Source: an uncultured Methanoregula sp.
Lineage (GTDB): Archaea > Halobacteriota > Methanomicrobia > Methanomicrobiales > Methanospirillaceae
Reading direction: 5' to 3'
DNA: 64,000 nt
NCBI RefSeq assembly: GCF_963667735.1
Contig: NZ_OY763919.1
Coordinates: 682,001-746,000, forward strand
The notes below the pieces were generated by a model that was not told the origin of the DNA, did no database searches, and saw only the letters and a list, made by a program, of their open reading frames with translations. How positions within the stretch are numbered: the stretch's first letter is position 1; the number at the start of each line of letters is the position of its first letter. The translations under genes were made by a program, and so were the position numbers. Below are positions 35,605-44,223 of the stretch, one piece after another.

Positions 35605-36141
35605 ATGACTACGGAACCAGCAGAGAGAACAGCGGGGGCGGGTGGAGCACAGTCCCCGGCCAAAGCAGTAAAAAAGGACGGAGCCATTCATGTCGTGGTC
35701 TTTGCCCTGGGAAGCGAGCAGTTTGCCATCAACCTGTTCGATGTCAGGGAGGTTGTGGAGTACACAACCATAACAAAGCTTCCGAACGTGCCTTCCTATA
35801 TCAAGGGGATCATCGATCTCCGGGGCGAGATCACCACGATCGTGGATCTCAGGTACCGGCTGAACCTGCCGGAAGCCGGCCTGGAGAACCAGGACAATTC
35901 ACGCATCATTGTCCTGGACAGCACCGTCACCCGGGTCAAGACCGGCATCCTGGTCGATGACGTCACAACCGTTGCCACGTTCGAGGAGTCGCAGGTGGAT
36001 TATACATCCGCATCCATGGGCAGCGAGAATTCCGCCATCCTCGGTATCATCAAAAAGAAAGTGAAGCTTCAGGAGAGAGAGAAGAACGAGCTGATCATCT
36101 GGATCGATATCAAAACTCTGCTGGAAGAGGAAGGGAGATAA
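35605..36141 (+). CDS. cheW: CheW-like scaffold protein
   Basis: 178 residues. After a polar 25-residue N-terminus comes one CheW domain: VVVFALGSEQFAINLFDVREVV, TKLPNVPSYIKGIIDLRGEI, and GILVDDVTTVATF. CheW couples chemoreceptors to CheA. No cheA, receptor or cheY is in the window, so it either serves a distant chemotaxis operon or works with the PAS kinases nearby. The start at 35605 has GGACAGGAGAG upstream. Confidence 0.92.
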   Translation: MTTEPAERTAGAGGAQSPAKAVKKDGAIHVVVFALGSEQFAINLFDVREVVEYTTITKLPNVPSYIKGIIDLRGEITTIVDLRYRLNLPEAGLENQDNSRIIVLDSTVTRVKTGILVDDVTTVATFEESQVDYTSASMGSENSAILGIIKKKVKLQEREKNELIIWIDIKTLLEEEGR

Positions 36142-36149
36142 CGATACGT

Positions 36150-36194
36150 TCGGGCCGGGGGTCAAGGTACCCGGGCCCGGTTTTCATTTTTTTT
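36150..36194 (+). terminator. Terminator after cheW
   Basis: An imperfect GC-rich stem, GGGCCGGGGGT with ACCCGGGCCC, followed by TTTTCATTTTTTTT. It lies just after the cheW stop. Confidence 0.55.
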
Positions 36195-36322
36195 GGATGC
36201 TGCAATCTCAGGATTCAGGAAAGACGGGCCGGCATCGCATCCATACCCGTTGGCAAAAATCCCATCCCGCGAAAACGTGCGTGCGTGAAAAAAATAAAAA
36301 TAAAAACCGTGGTCCCGGATTT

Positions 36323-37768
36323 TCATATCCCGATTCCCGGTTCGCTGCTCTCGCCCGAGGGCTCTTTTGCCGCAACGCCGAGCATGAGGATGATGCCGAT
36401 CACTTCGAGCGCCATGCAGAAGAGGAACGTGACATCGAATGCACCGGCAAGATCCGCTGCCGCCAGTGAATGCACCGAGGCATGGGCGAGCTTTGGTCCT
36501 GCCGCGGCCGTTGCGACGAGCATCACCGTTGCAACCCCGAGCGAGGACCCGAGGTTGGTCATCATCTTGACCAGGCCGCTTGTCGACCCCCGGTCCTTGG
36601 CCGGGCACTCGCCCATCACCGCACTGTTCAGCGGCGAGAAGGCAACACCGGTGCCGGCTCCCAGCAGGAAGAGGTAGATGGCGATATGCCCCACGCTTGT
36701 GTGGACAGAGATGCCGGAGAGGAAGAAGAGGGCAACCGTACAGAGGGCAAAACCGGTGATGATCGGTTTTTTCGTGCCGATCACATCCGAGATCTTGCCG
36801 GAGAGGGGCGCAGTAAGGATCATGCCTATGGGCAGGGCGAGCAGGATGGTCCCGGCATCGCCCGCGGGGATCTTTTTGACCAGTTCCAGGTAGAACGGCA
36901 TGATGATCATGACGCCTGCCATCGCCATCTGGATCAGCATCACGTTGATGTTCTGGAGCGCGTACCCGCGGTTTGAGAAGAGGTCAAGGTTGATGAGCGG
37001 CGCCTTTGTGCTCCGTTCCCGTAAGAAGAACAGGACCCAGAACACTGCCGAGACAACGAGCGCCATTACTCCCGTGAGCGGAGCTGCCCCTTCAAGGGTT
37101 GTCAGCCCGAAGATGAGGGTCCCGAGCGCGACAAAAACGAACACGATGCCGGTGTGATCCATCCGGGCTTCCGGATCAACGGGGTCGCGCCGTGGAAGAA
37201 AGTGCATGCCGAGAATGATTGCGACTATCCCCACCGGCAGGTTCACGAGGAAGATGTACTGCCAGGAGAAGGAGCTCGTAAGAAATCCGCCGATAACCGG
37301 GCCAAGGGCCGCCCCGAGCATGGTGAACATGGCAACGATCCCGAGGGCCTGGCCGCGAAGGGAGGCCGATAGGTAAGAGGTGACCATGACCGCCCCGAGG
37401 GCCGAGATGACCGCCCCGCCAATCGCCTGGAGCATGCGGGAGAGGATCAGGATATCCAGGGTGGGTGAAAGGCCGCAGAGCGCCGAGCCGAGCGTAAAGA
37501 GGGCAAACCCGCCGAGGAAAATATTCCGGTACCCTTTCATATCCCCAAGCCGGGATGCTGCGAGAAGCAGGCTGACAAGGATGATCAGGTACGCATTGAG
37601 TACCCAGGAAACGGCAACCGTTGATACATCAAACGATTTAGCAATCGCCGGGAGGGCGATGTTGACAATCGTGGCGTCGAGACCTGCCATGAACGAGCCA
37701 AGCGAGATGACGATGACTATCATCAGGTCTTTGGGGGACATTTTCTGGGACAAAGAATGTTCACTCAT
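36323..37768 (-). CDS. MFS drug exporter, DHA2 (14-helix, EmrB/QacA) family
   Basis: 481 residues from the ATG at 37768 (MSEHSLSQ...). The in-frame stretch upstream to 37948 is GC-rich and unlike a protein N-terminus. Motifs: LDATIVNIALPAI in helix 1 (DHA2 motif D1), ASRLGDMKGYRNIF (motif A), ALGPVIGGFLTSSFSWQYIFLVNLPVG (motif C region). About 14 hydrophobic helices. It exports amphiphilic compounds by proton antiport; substrates unknown. It is divergent from the CorA-fusion gene and shares a TATA-bearing region of 245 bp. Confidence 0.9.
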   Translation of the reverse strand: MSEHSLSQKMSPKDLMIVIVISLGSFMAGLDATIVNIALPAIAKSFDVSTVAVSWVLNAYLIILVSLLLAASRLGDMKGYRNIFLGGFALFTLGSALCGLSPTLDILILSRMLQAIGGAVISALGAVMVTSYLSASLRGQALGIVAMFTMLGAALGPVIGGFLTSSFSWQYIFLVNLPVGIVAIILGMHFLPRRDPVDPEARMDHTGIVFVFVALGTLIFGLTTLEGAAPLTGVMALVVSAVFWVLFFLRERSTKAPLINLDLFSNRGYALQNINVMLIQMAMAGVMIIMPFYLELVKKIPAGDAGTILLALPIGMILTAPLSGKISDVIGTKKPIITGFALCTVALFFLSGISVHTSVGHIAIYLFLLGAGTGVAFSPLNSAVMGECPAKDRGSTSGLVKMMTNLGSSLGVATVMLVATAAAGPKLAHASVHSLAAADLAGAFDVTFLFCMALEVIGIILMLGVAAKEPSGESSEPGIGI

Positions 37769-37933
37769 GCCTATCAGAACCAAATGAAAGGAGATGTCTT
37801 TTTCTCCATAAGAACCCTTCCTCATGAATTTCTCCGGGAACAGAAGGCCATAGCGAAAAATTTTCTCCGGTGAAACAGGAGATGCGAGACCCCGGGCCCC
37901 GGGATTTGAACCACCGGGGGGAGGCACGCAACG

Positions 37934-37946
37934 GTATTTATAAATC
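37934..37946. promoter_or_regulatory. Symmetric TATA element between MFS and CorA-fusion genes
   Basis: TATTTATAAAT core. It is nearly palindromic and could act on either strand: about 70 bp upstream of the 38014 gene or about 170 bp upstream of the MFS gene. The spacing favours the plus-strand gene. Confidence 0.45.
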
Positions 37947-38013
37947 AAAAGGGCGATGACGATCGTTCATACAAGCCATCCCGGCCATTGCGGATGTGTC
38001 ATAAGGAGCATCG

Positions 38014-39552
38014 ATGCCTGCCATGCCAGAGAGAAAGAGAACGTATCCGGATCCGGAAGGGCTGCCTGGTTCCTGGGACGCAGATTCTACAAGCATGCAC
38101 ATTGCCCCATGGCAGGACTGGGATGAGATGGGCAGAAAGGAGCGGGCGGGCCGGTTGCGGCAGGCCGTGGATGGCATCTTCTGCGAGCAGGTGATGGGGG
38201 GCCTTGCACTCCTGCTCATCCCCATCCTGCTTCTCATGGATTTTACCGGACTTCCGCCGGCATTCTCGTCGTTCCTCGCCATCCTCGATGTGGCGATCTG
38301 GTTCTTCTTCATCCTGGAGTACGCGTGCCGGCTTGCCGTTGCAGAAGACCGGTGGGGGTACGTATCCTCGCCATGGAACATCCTGTACCTGGCCATCCTC
38401 GTGGTACCGGCCATTGCTCTCGTCATCGGTTCGGGATACGGCATTGCCCGGTATTTCCGGGTGCTCCGCGTCATGCAGGCGGTCCAGATCCTCTTTTTGG
38501 GCGGTAAGACCGTCAGCCGGCACCTGGAGAGAAAAATATCCGGCCAGGCCGGCAGGCAGACCGGGGAGAAGATGCAGGTCCGGTCCCTTCCCCTCACAGC
38601 ATCGTCGCCGGCATGGGAGACCGTGACAATAAAGAGTCCTGCCACACCTCTCGATCACCGGGGCCGGTGGATCGATTTTTCAGAACTGAACCGATCCGAC
38701 TTCGACACCCTCTCCAGGATCACCGCTGTTCCTGCCTACACGCTTGACGTGAAACTCCGGGAGCATGCCTACACCCGGGCGGAGATAGCCGGCAACCTGA
38801 CCACGGTCTTTGTCAAGATCCCCCGGCTCGTGCAGGAGTCGGGTACCGGGATGGCGTGGCGGATCTCCTGGGACGGCATCCTGGCAGCCTATGACCGGGA
38901 TGGCGTGATGACCTTCTCCCGCTCGAAGCTTGCGGTACCGGACAAGGTGATCGCCGCAGCCGGTGCCGAGAAGATCCCCCTCACCGGCCCCGGCATCCTC
39001 TATCTTATCGTCCGGGAAGAACTCGGCACGCTCGAAGGTCTTATCCTTGCAGCGGAGGAGCAGCTGGAATATCTCGAAGTGCAGCCGATGAACCGGCTCC
39101 CTCCGAATTTCCTTGCCATGATGTACAATGACCAGAAGGCGCTCTCCCGGATCATCTCCGGGCTTCTCCACACGAAGACAGCCCTTGAAGAGATCGCCGA
39201 GAACATCGTGGAGCTCTCCGGCAAAGGGACTCCGGAAGAGGGGCGGCTCCGCGCCCTGATCGACCGGTGTTCCCTGCTTGCAAATAATGCCCAGCATGCA
39301 TCTGATTCCTTTACCTGGATGGTGGATTTTTATCTGAACACGACTTCATTCTCGATGAACCACGTGATGAAGATCCTTGCAGTCCTCACCGCACTCACCA
39401 TGGCCCCGGCTATCGTCGGGGGGCTCCTTGGCATGAACCTGGCCGGCAACCCCTGGCCGGCAACGCTCGTGCAGATGGTCACGGTCGTGAGTCTTGTCAT
39501 GATCCTGACCGCCTGGGTCTATTTCAATCTCGGCTGGCTGAAACACGATTAA
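38014..39552 (+). CDS. Voltage-sensor-like domain fused to a CorA-family cation channel
   Basis: 512 residues. N-terminal four-helix bundle: S1 about 58-78, S2 about 86-110 with acidic E102 and R106 (ILEYACRL), S3 about 118-140 (SPWNILYLAIL), and S4 about 143-162 with arginines every third position, R146, R149 and R152 (ARYFRVLRVMQ). No pore helices follow. Residues about 210-450 form a CorA-type cytoplasmic domain rich in helices, then TM1 about 453-474 ending in GGLLGMN (GMN at 473-475, the CorA selectivity motif) and TM2 about 484-507. CorA proteins are pentameric Mg2+/Co2+ channels. The fusion suggests voltage-dependent divalent cation flux. It is followed 19 bp later by a small membrane protein. 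Confidence 0.85.
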   Translation: MPAMPERKRTYPDPEGLPGSWDADSTSMHIAPWQDWDEMGRKERAGRLRQAVDGIFCEQVMGGLALLLIPILLLMDFTGLPPAFSSFLAILDVAIWFFFILEYACRLAVAEDRWGYVSSPWNILYLAILVVPAIALVIGSGYGIARYFRVLRVMQAVQILFLGGKTVSRHLERKISGQAGRQTGEKMQVRSLPLTASSPAWETVTIKSPATPLDHRGRWIDFSELNRSDFDTLSRITAVPAYTLDVKLREHAYTRAEIAGNLTTVFVKIPRLVQESGTGMAWRISWDGILAAYDRDGVMTFSRSKLAVPDKVIAAAGAEKIPLTGPGILYLIVREELGTLEGLILAAEEQLEYLEVQPMNRLPPNFLAMMYNDQKALSRIISGLLHTKTALEEIAENIVELSGKGTPEEGRLRALIDRCSLLANNAQHASDSFTWMVDFYLNTTSFSMNHVMKILAVLTALTMAPAIVGGLLGMNLAGNPWPATLVQMVTVVSLVMILTAWVYFNLGWLKHD

Positions 39553-39571
39553 GGATGATGGGATGTGAGAA

Positions 39572-40129
39572 ATGCCAAGACCTGACAACCAGAAAAAGAA
39601 CAGCGCATCGGTAGCGTTCCGGACAATTGCTCATTTCTATGATGCGGATGATCCAACGCCCGAGAGCGGCCGTGAAGTATCGGACCGGGCCGAGAGTGAG
39701 ATCTTCCGTCAGGTGCTGGCGGCGCAGAAAGAAAAGCATGCAGCGCTCTGTGATCATATTGAGATCCTCTTCCCGGCATCCGATCTGACACCGGACCGAC
39801 CGGCTGCGATCGCTTCCGCGATCCGTAAGCATTTCCTGCTCCGGGCCGAGGAGGTACAGCGGGATTCGAAACTTACCGCAAGGGTCGGGCTCCGGGAGAT
39901 CCGGCTGACGGTCGCCGTATGCATTCCCTCGTTCATCGGCATTGCCATCTGTTCGCAGTTCAAGGGGGATGCACTTGCGGAGGTTCTCGAGCAGGTGCTC
40001 GTGATCTTCTGCTGGGTGACCATCTGGCAGCCGTTCCAGTCGCTCGTGTTCGATCGCTGGACAAAGTCAAAGACAGCGCAGCTGTACCGGAAGATCGCGG
40101 AGATGGAGATCACGGTCCGGGCTGCGTAA
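39572..40129 (+). CDS. Small two-helix membrane protein behind the CorA fusion
   Basis: 185 residues. A polar, charged N-terminal region (1-105) with probable helices precedes two transmembrane segments, about 108-128 (LTVAVCIPSFIGIAICS) and 138-160 (VLVIFCWVTIWQPFQSLVF). The short C-terminus is basic then acidic. It starts 19 bp after the CorA-fusion stop, so the two are probably co-transcribed and it may be an accessory subunit. Its end overlaps the convergent acyltransferase gene by 20 bp. No family recognised. Confidence 0.7.
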   Translation: MPRPDNQKKNSASVAFRTIAHFYDADDPTPESGREVSDRAESEIFRQVLAAQKEKHAALCDHIEILFPASDLTPDRPAAIASAIRKHFLLRAEEVQRDSKLTARVGLREIRLTVAVCIPSFIGIAICSQFKGDALAEVLEQVLVIFCWVTIWQPFQSLVFDRWTKSKTAQLYRKIAEMEITVRAA

Positions 40130-41231
40130 CCTGCTCATGTGATGGTACAACAAAGTAGCGGTTATATACCCATTTCGAGAGTGCAATCCCCGGCTGATCA
40201 ACATATCTATACATAAGGTAGGAAACACCGAGCAGGACCGGTGTTGTGAGGATGGTCATGAAAAACCCTGCAACAAGCGAGGGCTGTTGGAAAAACAGCC
40301 TGAAAATTACTGACGAAAAAATAAAAATTACCGCCATGTGGATCAGGTAAAGGGAGAACGAGATTTTCCCCAGAAACACCGGTATGCCTGCAGACAAAAC
40401 GGTCTGGAACCATTGCGAATTCAGAAGCGAGAGCAGGAGGAGAAAAGCACCGATGATGTAGAGGAGCTCGGTTATCGATGCTATTCCCTGCTGAAAAAGT
40501 GAAGGGTATCCAAACGAAAGTACGGAAGAGGCGGCCGTTGCCATACTCTCAATGTTGCTACGGAGATTCCCCATGCCGGCAATGAGGAATGTATAGGAAC
40601 CAAAAAACAGCCCGATACCCCCGATACATACCACAGAAAGGGTGTTTTTGATCCGGTAATTCTCCCGGGATGAGCCGGTATACAAATCTGCAAGGGCCAT
40701 TCCAAGGATAAACGCCAGAAAATACGTTTGCAGGAATACGAGAATGGCAACCATATAGAATATCCACCGGTTACGAAGGTTTCCGAACAGGGAGGCAAAG
40801 GCAAAGACAATAAAACTCCCGATGAACTCGACGGTCATTGTCCACAGAGTCCCCGTATAATTGTTTTCAAGAGAGGTAAATGTGGTCTGGCTCTGGAAAA
40901 ACACACCCCAGAACATCTGATAGATCATTTCTCCAAACGCATTGATGTTCCCAAGCCCGTTCAATCCAGGACAGATGAAGATGTAAATCACGAAAAGAAC
41001 CGCCGCGATGGGGACGAGAAGTCGGATATATCTCCTGACCGCTCCTGATACGAGCCGTTCCTGCCCGCCTGAGCTGAAAAATGCACTGGTAAGGACAAAT
41101 CCACTCAGTACAAAAAAAATACAAACGGAAAAACTGCGCCAGGTTCCAAATGCGATGCTTATCATGGAGATCCCGATGAAGAGCGGGAACAGGTGACCGA
41201 GATAGACGGCAAATGATGCTATTCCTCTCAA
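40110..41231 (-). CDS. Membrane acyltransferase, AT3 (OafA/YrhL) family
   Basis: 373 residues if translation begins at the TTG at 41231; about ten hydrophobic helices. The family motif LRGIASFAVYLGH, including the catalytic-type histidine, lies at the very N-terminus. The frame stays open upstream and encodes the missing family residues YLEG before it, but no ATG, GTG or TTG exists there. The best-placed codon for a start is ATA at 41261, eight bases after GGGGAGG. AT3 proteins transfer acetyl groups to surface glycans or lipids. Start mutation or a non-canonical start is possible. Confidence 0.8.
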   Translation of the reverse strand: MRGIASFAVYLGHLFPLFIGISMISIAFGTWRSFSVCIFFVLSGFVLTSAFFSSGGQERLVSGAVRRYIRLLVPIAAVLFVIYIFICPGLNGLGNINAFGEMIYQMFWGVFFQSQTTFTSLENNYTGTLWTMTVEFIGSFIVFAFASLFGNLRNRWIFYMVAILVFLQTYFLAFILGMALADLYTGSSRENYRIKNTLSVVCIGGIGLFFGSYTFLIAGMGNLRSNIESMATAASSVLSFGYPSLFQQGIASITELLYIIGAFLLLLSLLNSQWFQTVLSAGIPVFLGKISFSLYLIHMAVIFIFSSVIFRLFFQQPSLVAGFFMTILTTPVLLGVSYLMYRYVDQPGIALSKWVYNRYFVVPSHEQVTQPGP

Positions 41232-41530
41232 TCCCTCCAGATATGCGACTTTTTCTGTTATGGAAATATCCTCCCCGGCACTGACCCGCTCACGAGCTCC
41301 TGTGGTATGGTGTGGCGGGGATGTCCCTCAGGAATAATAGTACTGGCGAACTAAAAAACCATGAGCCGGGATTTTCCTGTATCGGATTGAAACCTGTTTG
41401 CGGAGATAATTTTCACTTACCGAAGCTTGCATCTATCCAATCATTCATGATTTTATCGAAGTAACCGGTCTCGCCGCTGAAAATAATAACGGTTATATAG
41501 CATTCCGCGCTGATTCAAACCTGATCCATT
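41232..41530. other. Intergenic region upstream of divergent acyltransferase and DUF308 genes
   Basis: 299 bp. The first 30 bases on the minus strand continue the acyltransferase frame. A TATA box, TTATATAG, lies at 41493-41500, 31-38 bp before the DUF308 gene. I see no other gene or RNA. Confidence 0.5.
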
Positions 41531-42073
41531 ATGGAAGTGGAAATTCTCACAAAAGGCGGGCTGCTTGCCCGCGGTATCTTTGCATTGATCATCGGGATCC
41601 TCTGCTTCACGCTGCCGGTCGGGATGCAGGCCGTCTTTGCCTACATCATCGGGATATTCCTGTTGATCATCTCTATTATCACCGGTGCGATCTCCATCAG
41701 CGAGTCCGGCAAGGTTCACTGGGGGATACTCATCCTCTCGATCATCGGTGTCGTCATTGCCCTCCTCATGTTCGTATCGCCATTCATGATGTTCGTGGCC
41801 TTAACCATCCTGATAGCTGCCTGGGCGATCATAACCGGTATCGCCGAACTGGTCATCGCGTTCTCGCTCAAGGAGATGCCGTTCCGGGTCCTCCTGGGGG
41901 TCAGCGGGTTCTTCGCCGTGCTCTTCGGCATCCTGATCGGCTTTGCCCCGATCCCGGGAGAGGGATCGCTCGTCCTCATCCTGCTCATCGGAATCTACTG
42001 CCTGATCCTGGGTATCATCAGCCTCATCACCGGCCTTTTGATGCACAAGGGCGAGGCGATTGTAGCGGCCTGA
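41531..42073 (+). CDS. DUF308/HdeD-like membrane protein
   Basis: 180 residues with six hydrophobic helices in three pairs, a glycine-rich repeating pattern typical of the HdeD/DUF308 family (GIFALIIGILCF, GILILSIIGVVIALLM, LLGVSGFFAVLFGILIG). E. coli HdeD is linked to acid resistance, but the molecular role of archaeal members is not known. It has its own TATA box and stands alone. Moderately hydrophobic throughout, with no soluble domain. Confidence 0.82.
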   Translation: MEVEILTKGGLLARGIFALIIGILCFTLPVGMQAVFAYIIGIFLLIISIITGAISISESGKVHWGILILSIIGVVIALLMFVSPFMMFVALTILIAAWAIITGIAELVIAFSLKEMPFRVLLGVSGFFAVLFGILIGFAPIPGEGSLVLILLIGIYCLILGIISLITGLLMHKGEAIVAA

Positions 42074-42158
42074 TTTTTCAGGGTCCATTTTTTTATTCTT
42101 TTCAGATTGACATACCCTCTGCAGGGTGTGCTGTTTTCAGGCTCAATCGGTCCGATCG

Positions 42159-42168
42159 TATTTTATAG
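42159..42168 (+). promoter_or_regulatory. TATA box of the PPK2 gene
   Basis: TATTTTATAG about 100 bp before the PPK2 start at 42266, giving a leader of roughly 75 nt. Confidence 0.4.
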
Positions 42169-42265
42169 GCCGCGATGCAAGGGCTGATTAGGAGAGCGAC
42201 AACAAAAACGAAGCCGGAATTTGAGATTCCTCAATGCGGTTTTGCATTTATACCAGGAGAAGTCC

Positions 42266-43180
42266 ATGGAGATCAAAGGACCCGATACGAAAGAATACCT
42301 CAGGCCATTCATGGTCAGAACAAGCAAAAAGGTGCAGTTGAAAAAATACAAGACCGGATGGGCTCATAACGATTTTTTGAAAAACCTTGGGGAAGACAAG
42401 GCAAAAGGACTCCTTACCCAGATGCTTGAGAAAGACAGGACTGCTCTTGCTGAAGCCCAGGAGCTCCTGGCTGCATCGAAGCAGTACGGCCTGCTCATCA
42501 TTCTTCAGGGTATGGATACTTCCGGGAAGGATGGCACGATCCGACACGTTATGTCCGGGGTGAACCCCCAGGGATGTGCCGTTCACAGTTTCAAGGTCCC
42601 GAGCAGCGAGGAGCATGCTCATAATTTTCTCTGGCGTTATTCTCGGGTTCTCCCTGAGAGAGGGATGATCGGTATTTTCAACCGCTCCTATTACGAGGAT
42701 GTGCTGGTGATCAGGGTCCACCCGGAACGGATGGAAATGCTCCCCAAAAAGATAGGTCCGGATAACGAAGGGTTCTGGGATGCCCGGTACAAGGATATCA
42801 ATGCCTTTGAAAAGCACCTGGTCAGGAACGGTACGGTCGTCCTCAAATTCTTCCTTCATATCTCAAAAGATGAACAGAAACAGCGGATTTTAAACCGTCT
42901 CGATCACCCGGAGAAATGCTGGAAATTCTCTGCCGACGATCTTGCCGAGAGGCAGTACTGGAACAAGTACATACGCGCATACGAGGCTATGATCTCGGCA
43001 ACATCGACCGACTATGCCCCGTGGTTTATCGTGCCCGCGGACTACAAGTGGGTTGCCCGGACCTTTGTTGCTGAGGCGATTACTGCCGCGATTGGAGGAC
43101 TTAGGCTCGAGTACCCGCGCCTCAGCACCGACCAGCAGAGGCAGCTCAATGAAGCACGGCGGGAACTTGAACTGGAATAG
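42266..43180 (+). CDS. Polyphosphate kinase 2 family protein
   Basis: 304 residues from the ATG at 42266 (AGGAGA upstream); an ATG 45 bp earlier lacks a ribosome-binding site. Walker A GMDTSGKDGTI, then VHSFKVPSSEEHAHNFLWRY, the Walker B-like FNRSYYEDVLVIRVH and a lid region around ERQYWNKYI identify PPK2. It transfers phosphate between polyphosphate and nucleotides; the one-domain form of this length acts on nucleoside mono- or diphosphates, and which one cannot be told. Polyphosphate reserves would link energy state to nucleotides. Confidence 0.9.
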   Translation: MEIKGPDTKEYLRPFMVRTSKKVQLKKYKTGWAHNDFLKNLGEDKAKGLLTQMLEKDRTALAEAQELLAASKQYGLLIILQGMDTSGKDGTIRHVMSGVNPQGCAVHSFKVPSSEEHAHNFLWRYSRVLPERGMIGIFNRSYYEDVLVIRVHPERMEMLPKKIGPDNEGFWDARYKDINAFEKHLVRNGTVVLKFFLHISKDEQKQRILNRLDHPEKCWKFSADDLAERQYWNKYIRAYEAMISATSTDYAPWFIVPADYKWVARTFVAEAITAAIGGLRLEYPRLSTDQQRQLNEARRELELE

Positions 43181-43284
43181 CCCGCATACAGGATCCTTTT
43201 TTCCATCCCGGACCCGGAGTGCCGGGATCCAAACACAGTTATCAGGCCGGACAGCCAATATACCGGCACTATTGGGGGAGAATC

Positions 43285-44223
43285 ATGACACGTCCATGCG
43301 ATGAACCGGTCACCCAGCTCCATGTCAAGCCGGGCATGACGGTCAACGAACTGGTCAGGGCCATGGGGGAGGCCGGGGCATACAACGGCGGATCCCTGTC
43401 CCGGGCAGCAGACATCTACGAACAGATGCTCCGGGATCCGGAGACCACCCGTTTCTTCGGCCTGGCCGGGGCCATGGTGCCTGCGGGGATGGGCGGGATC
43501 GTTTCCGATCTGATCCGGGCAAAGCACATCGATGTGCTCGTATCAACCGGCGCAAACCTCACCCACGATATCATAGAGGCGATCGGCTGCCGGCACTTCC
43601 ACGGTACTGCCTTCTGCAATGACATCGAGCTCCGCCACGACGAGATCAACCGCATCTATGATGTGTATCTCCCCAACGAGGCGTTCGAGCATTTCGAGGA
43701 GTTCATGCAGGGCGTCTTCGGGGAACTCGAGCCCGGCAGTTCCATCTCCATATCAGGACTCCTTGCCCATATCGGGAAACACACGAAGTCCGGCATCCTG
43801 CACACCGCTGCCCGGAACAATGTACCGGTCTATAATCCCGCAGTGCAGGATTCGATGATCGGGCTCCAGTACTGGCTCTTCTCCCAGACAAACAAAGTGA
43901 CGGTCGATGCATTTGCCGATATGCCGGCCCTTATGGACCGCTGCTTCAACATCAAGAAGGCCGGGGCGTTCCTGGTCGGGGGAGGCGTTCCGAAGAACTT
44001 CATCCTCCAGAGCATGCTCATGACCCCGAACGGATTCAGTTACGCGGTGCAGCTGACCGGCGACCGCCCGGATCTCGGCGGACTCTCGGGCGCAACGCTG
44101 GATGAGGCCCGGTCATGGGGCAAGATTACCGAGGAAGCCCAGGCAGTCACGGTGTATGGGGATGCAACGATCACGCTCCCGGTGCTGGTTGCTGCAGTAA
44201 TGGAGCGGCTGCAGCATGGCTGA
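43285..44223 (+). CDS. dys: Deoxyhypusine synthase
   Basis: 312 residues from the ATG at 43285, with GGGGGAG five bases upstream. Motifs: FFGLAGAMVPAGMGGIVSDL, VSTGANLTHDIIEAIG, and near the C-terminus ARSWGKITEEA holding the active-site lysine. It moves the aminobutyl group of spermidine to a lysine of translation factor aIF5A. It overlaps the pyrF start by 8 bp, so the two are co-translated even though their pathways differ. Confidence 0.94.
   Translation: MTRPCDEPVTQLHVKPGMTVNELVRAMGEAGAYNGGSLSRAADIYEQMLRDPETTRFFGLAGAMVPAGMGGIVSDLIRAKHIDVLVSTGANLTHDIIEAIGCRHFHGTAFCNDIELRHDEINRIYDVYLPNEAFEHFEEFMQGVFGELEPGSSISISGLLAHIGKHTKSGILHTAARNNVPVYNPAVQDSMIGLQYWLFSQTNKVTVDAFADMPALMDRCFNIKKAGAFLVGGGVPKNFILQSMLMTPNGFSYAVQLTGDRPDLGGLSGATLDEARSWGKITEEAQAVTVYGDATITLPVLVAAVMERLQHG

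Noticed and set aside
37897-37919. GC-rich hairpin whose minus-strand loop reads GGTTCAAAT, like a tRNA T-arm
   Set aside because: The flanking bases do not pair as a T-stem beyond two positions, and no anticodon or acceptor arm is present, so it is not a tRNA or a clear tRNA remnant.
37769-37948. 60-residue N-terminal extension of the MFS exporter
   Set aside because: Proline- and glycine-rich translation of a GC-rich intergenic stretch with a TATA box; family members start at MSEHSLSQ-like sequences.
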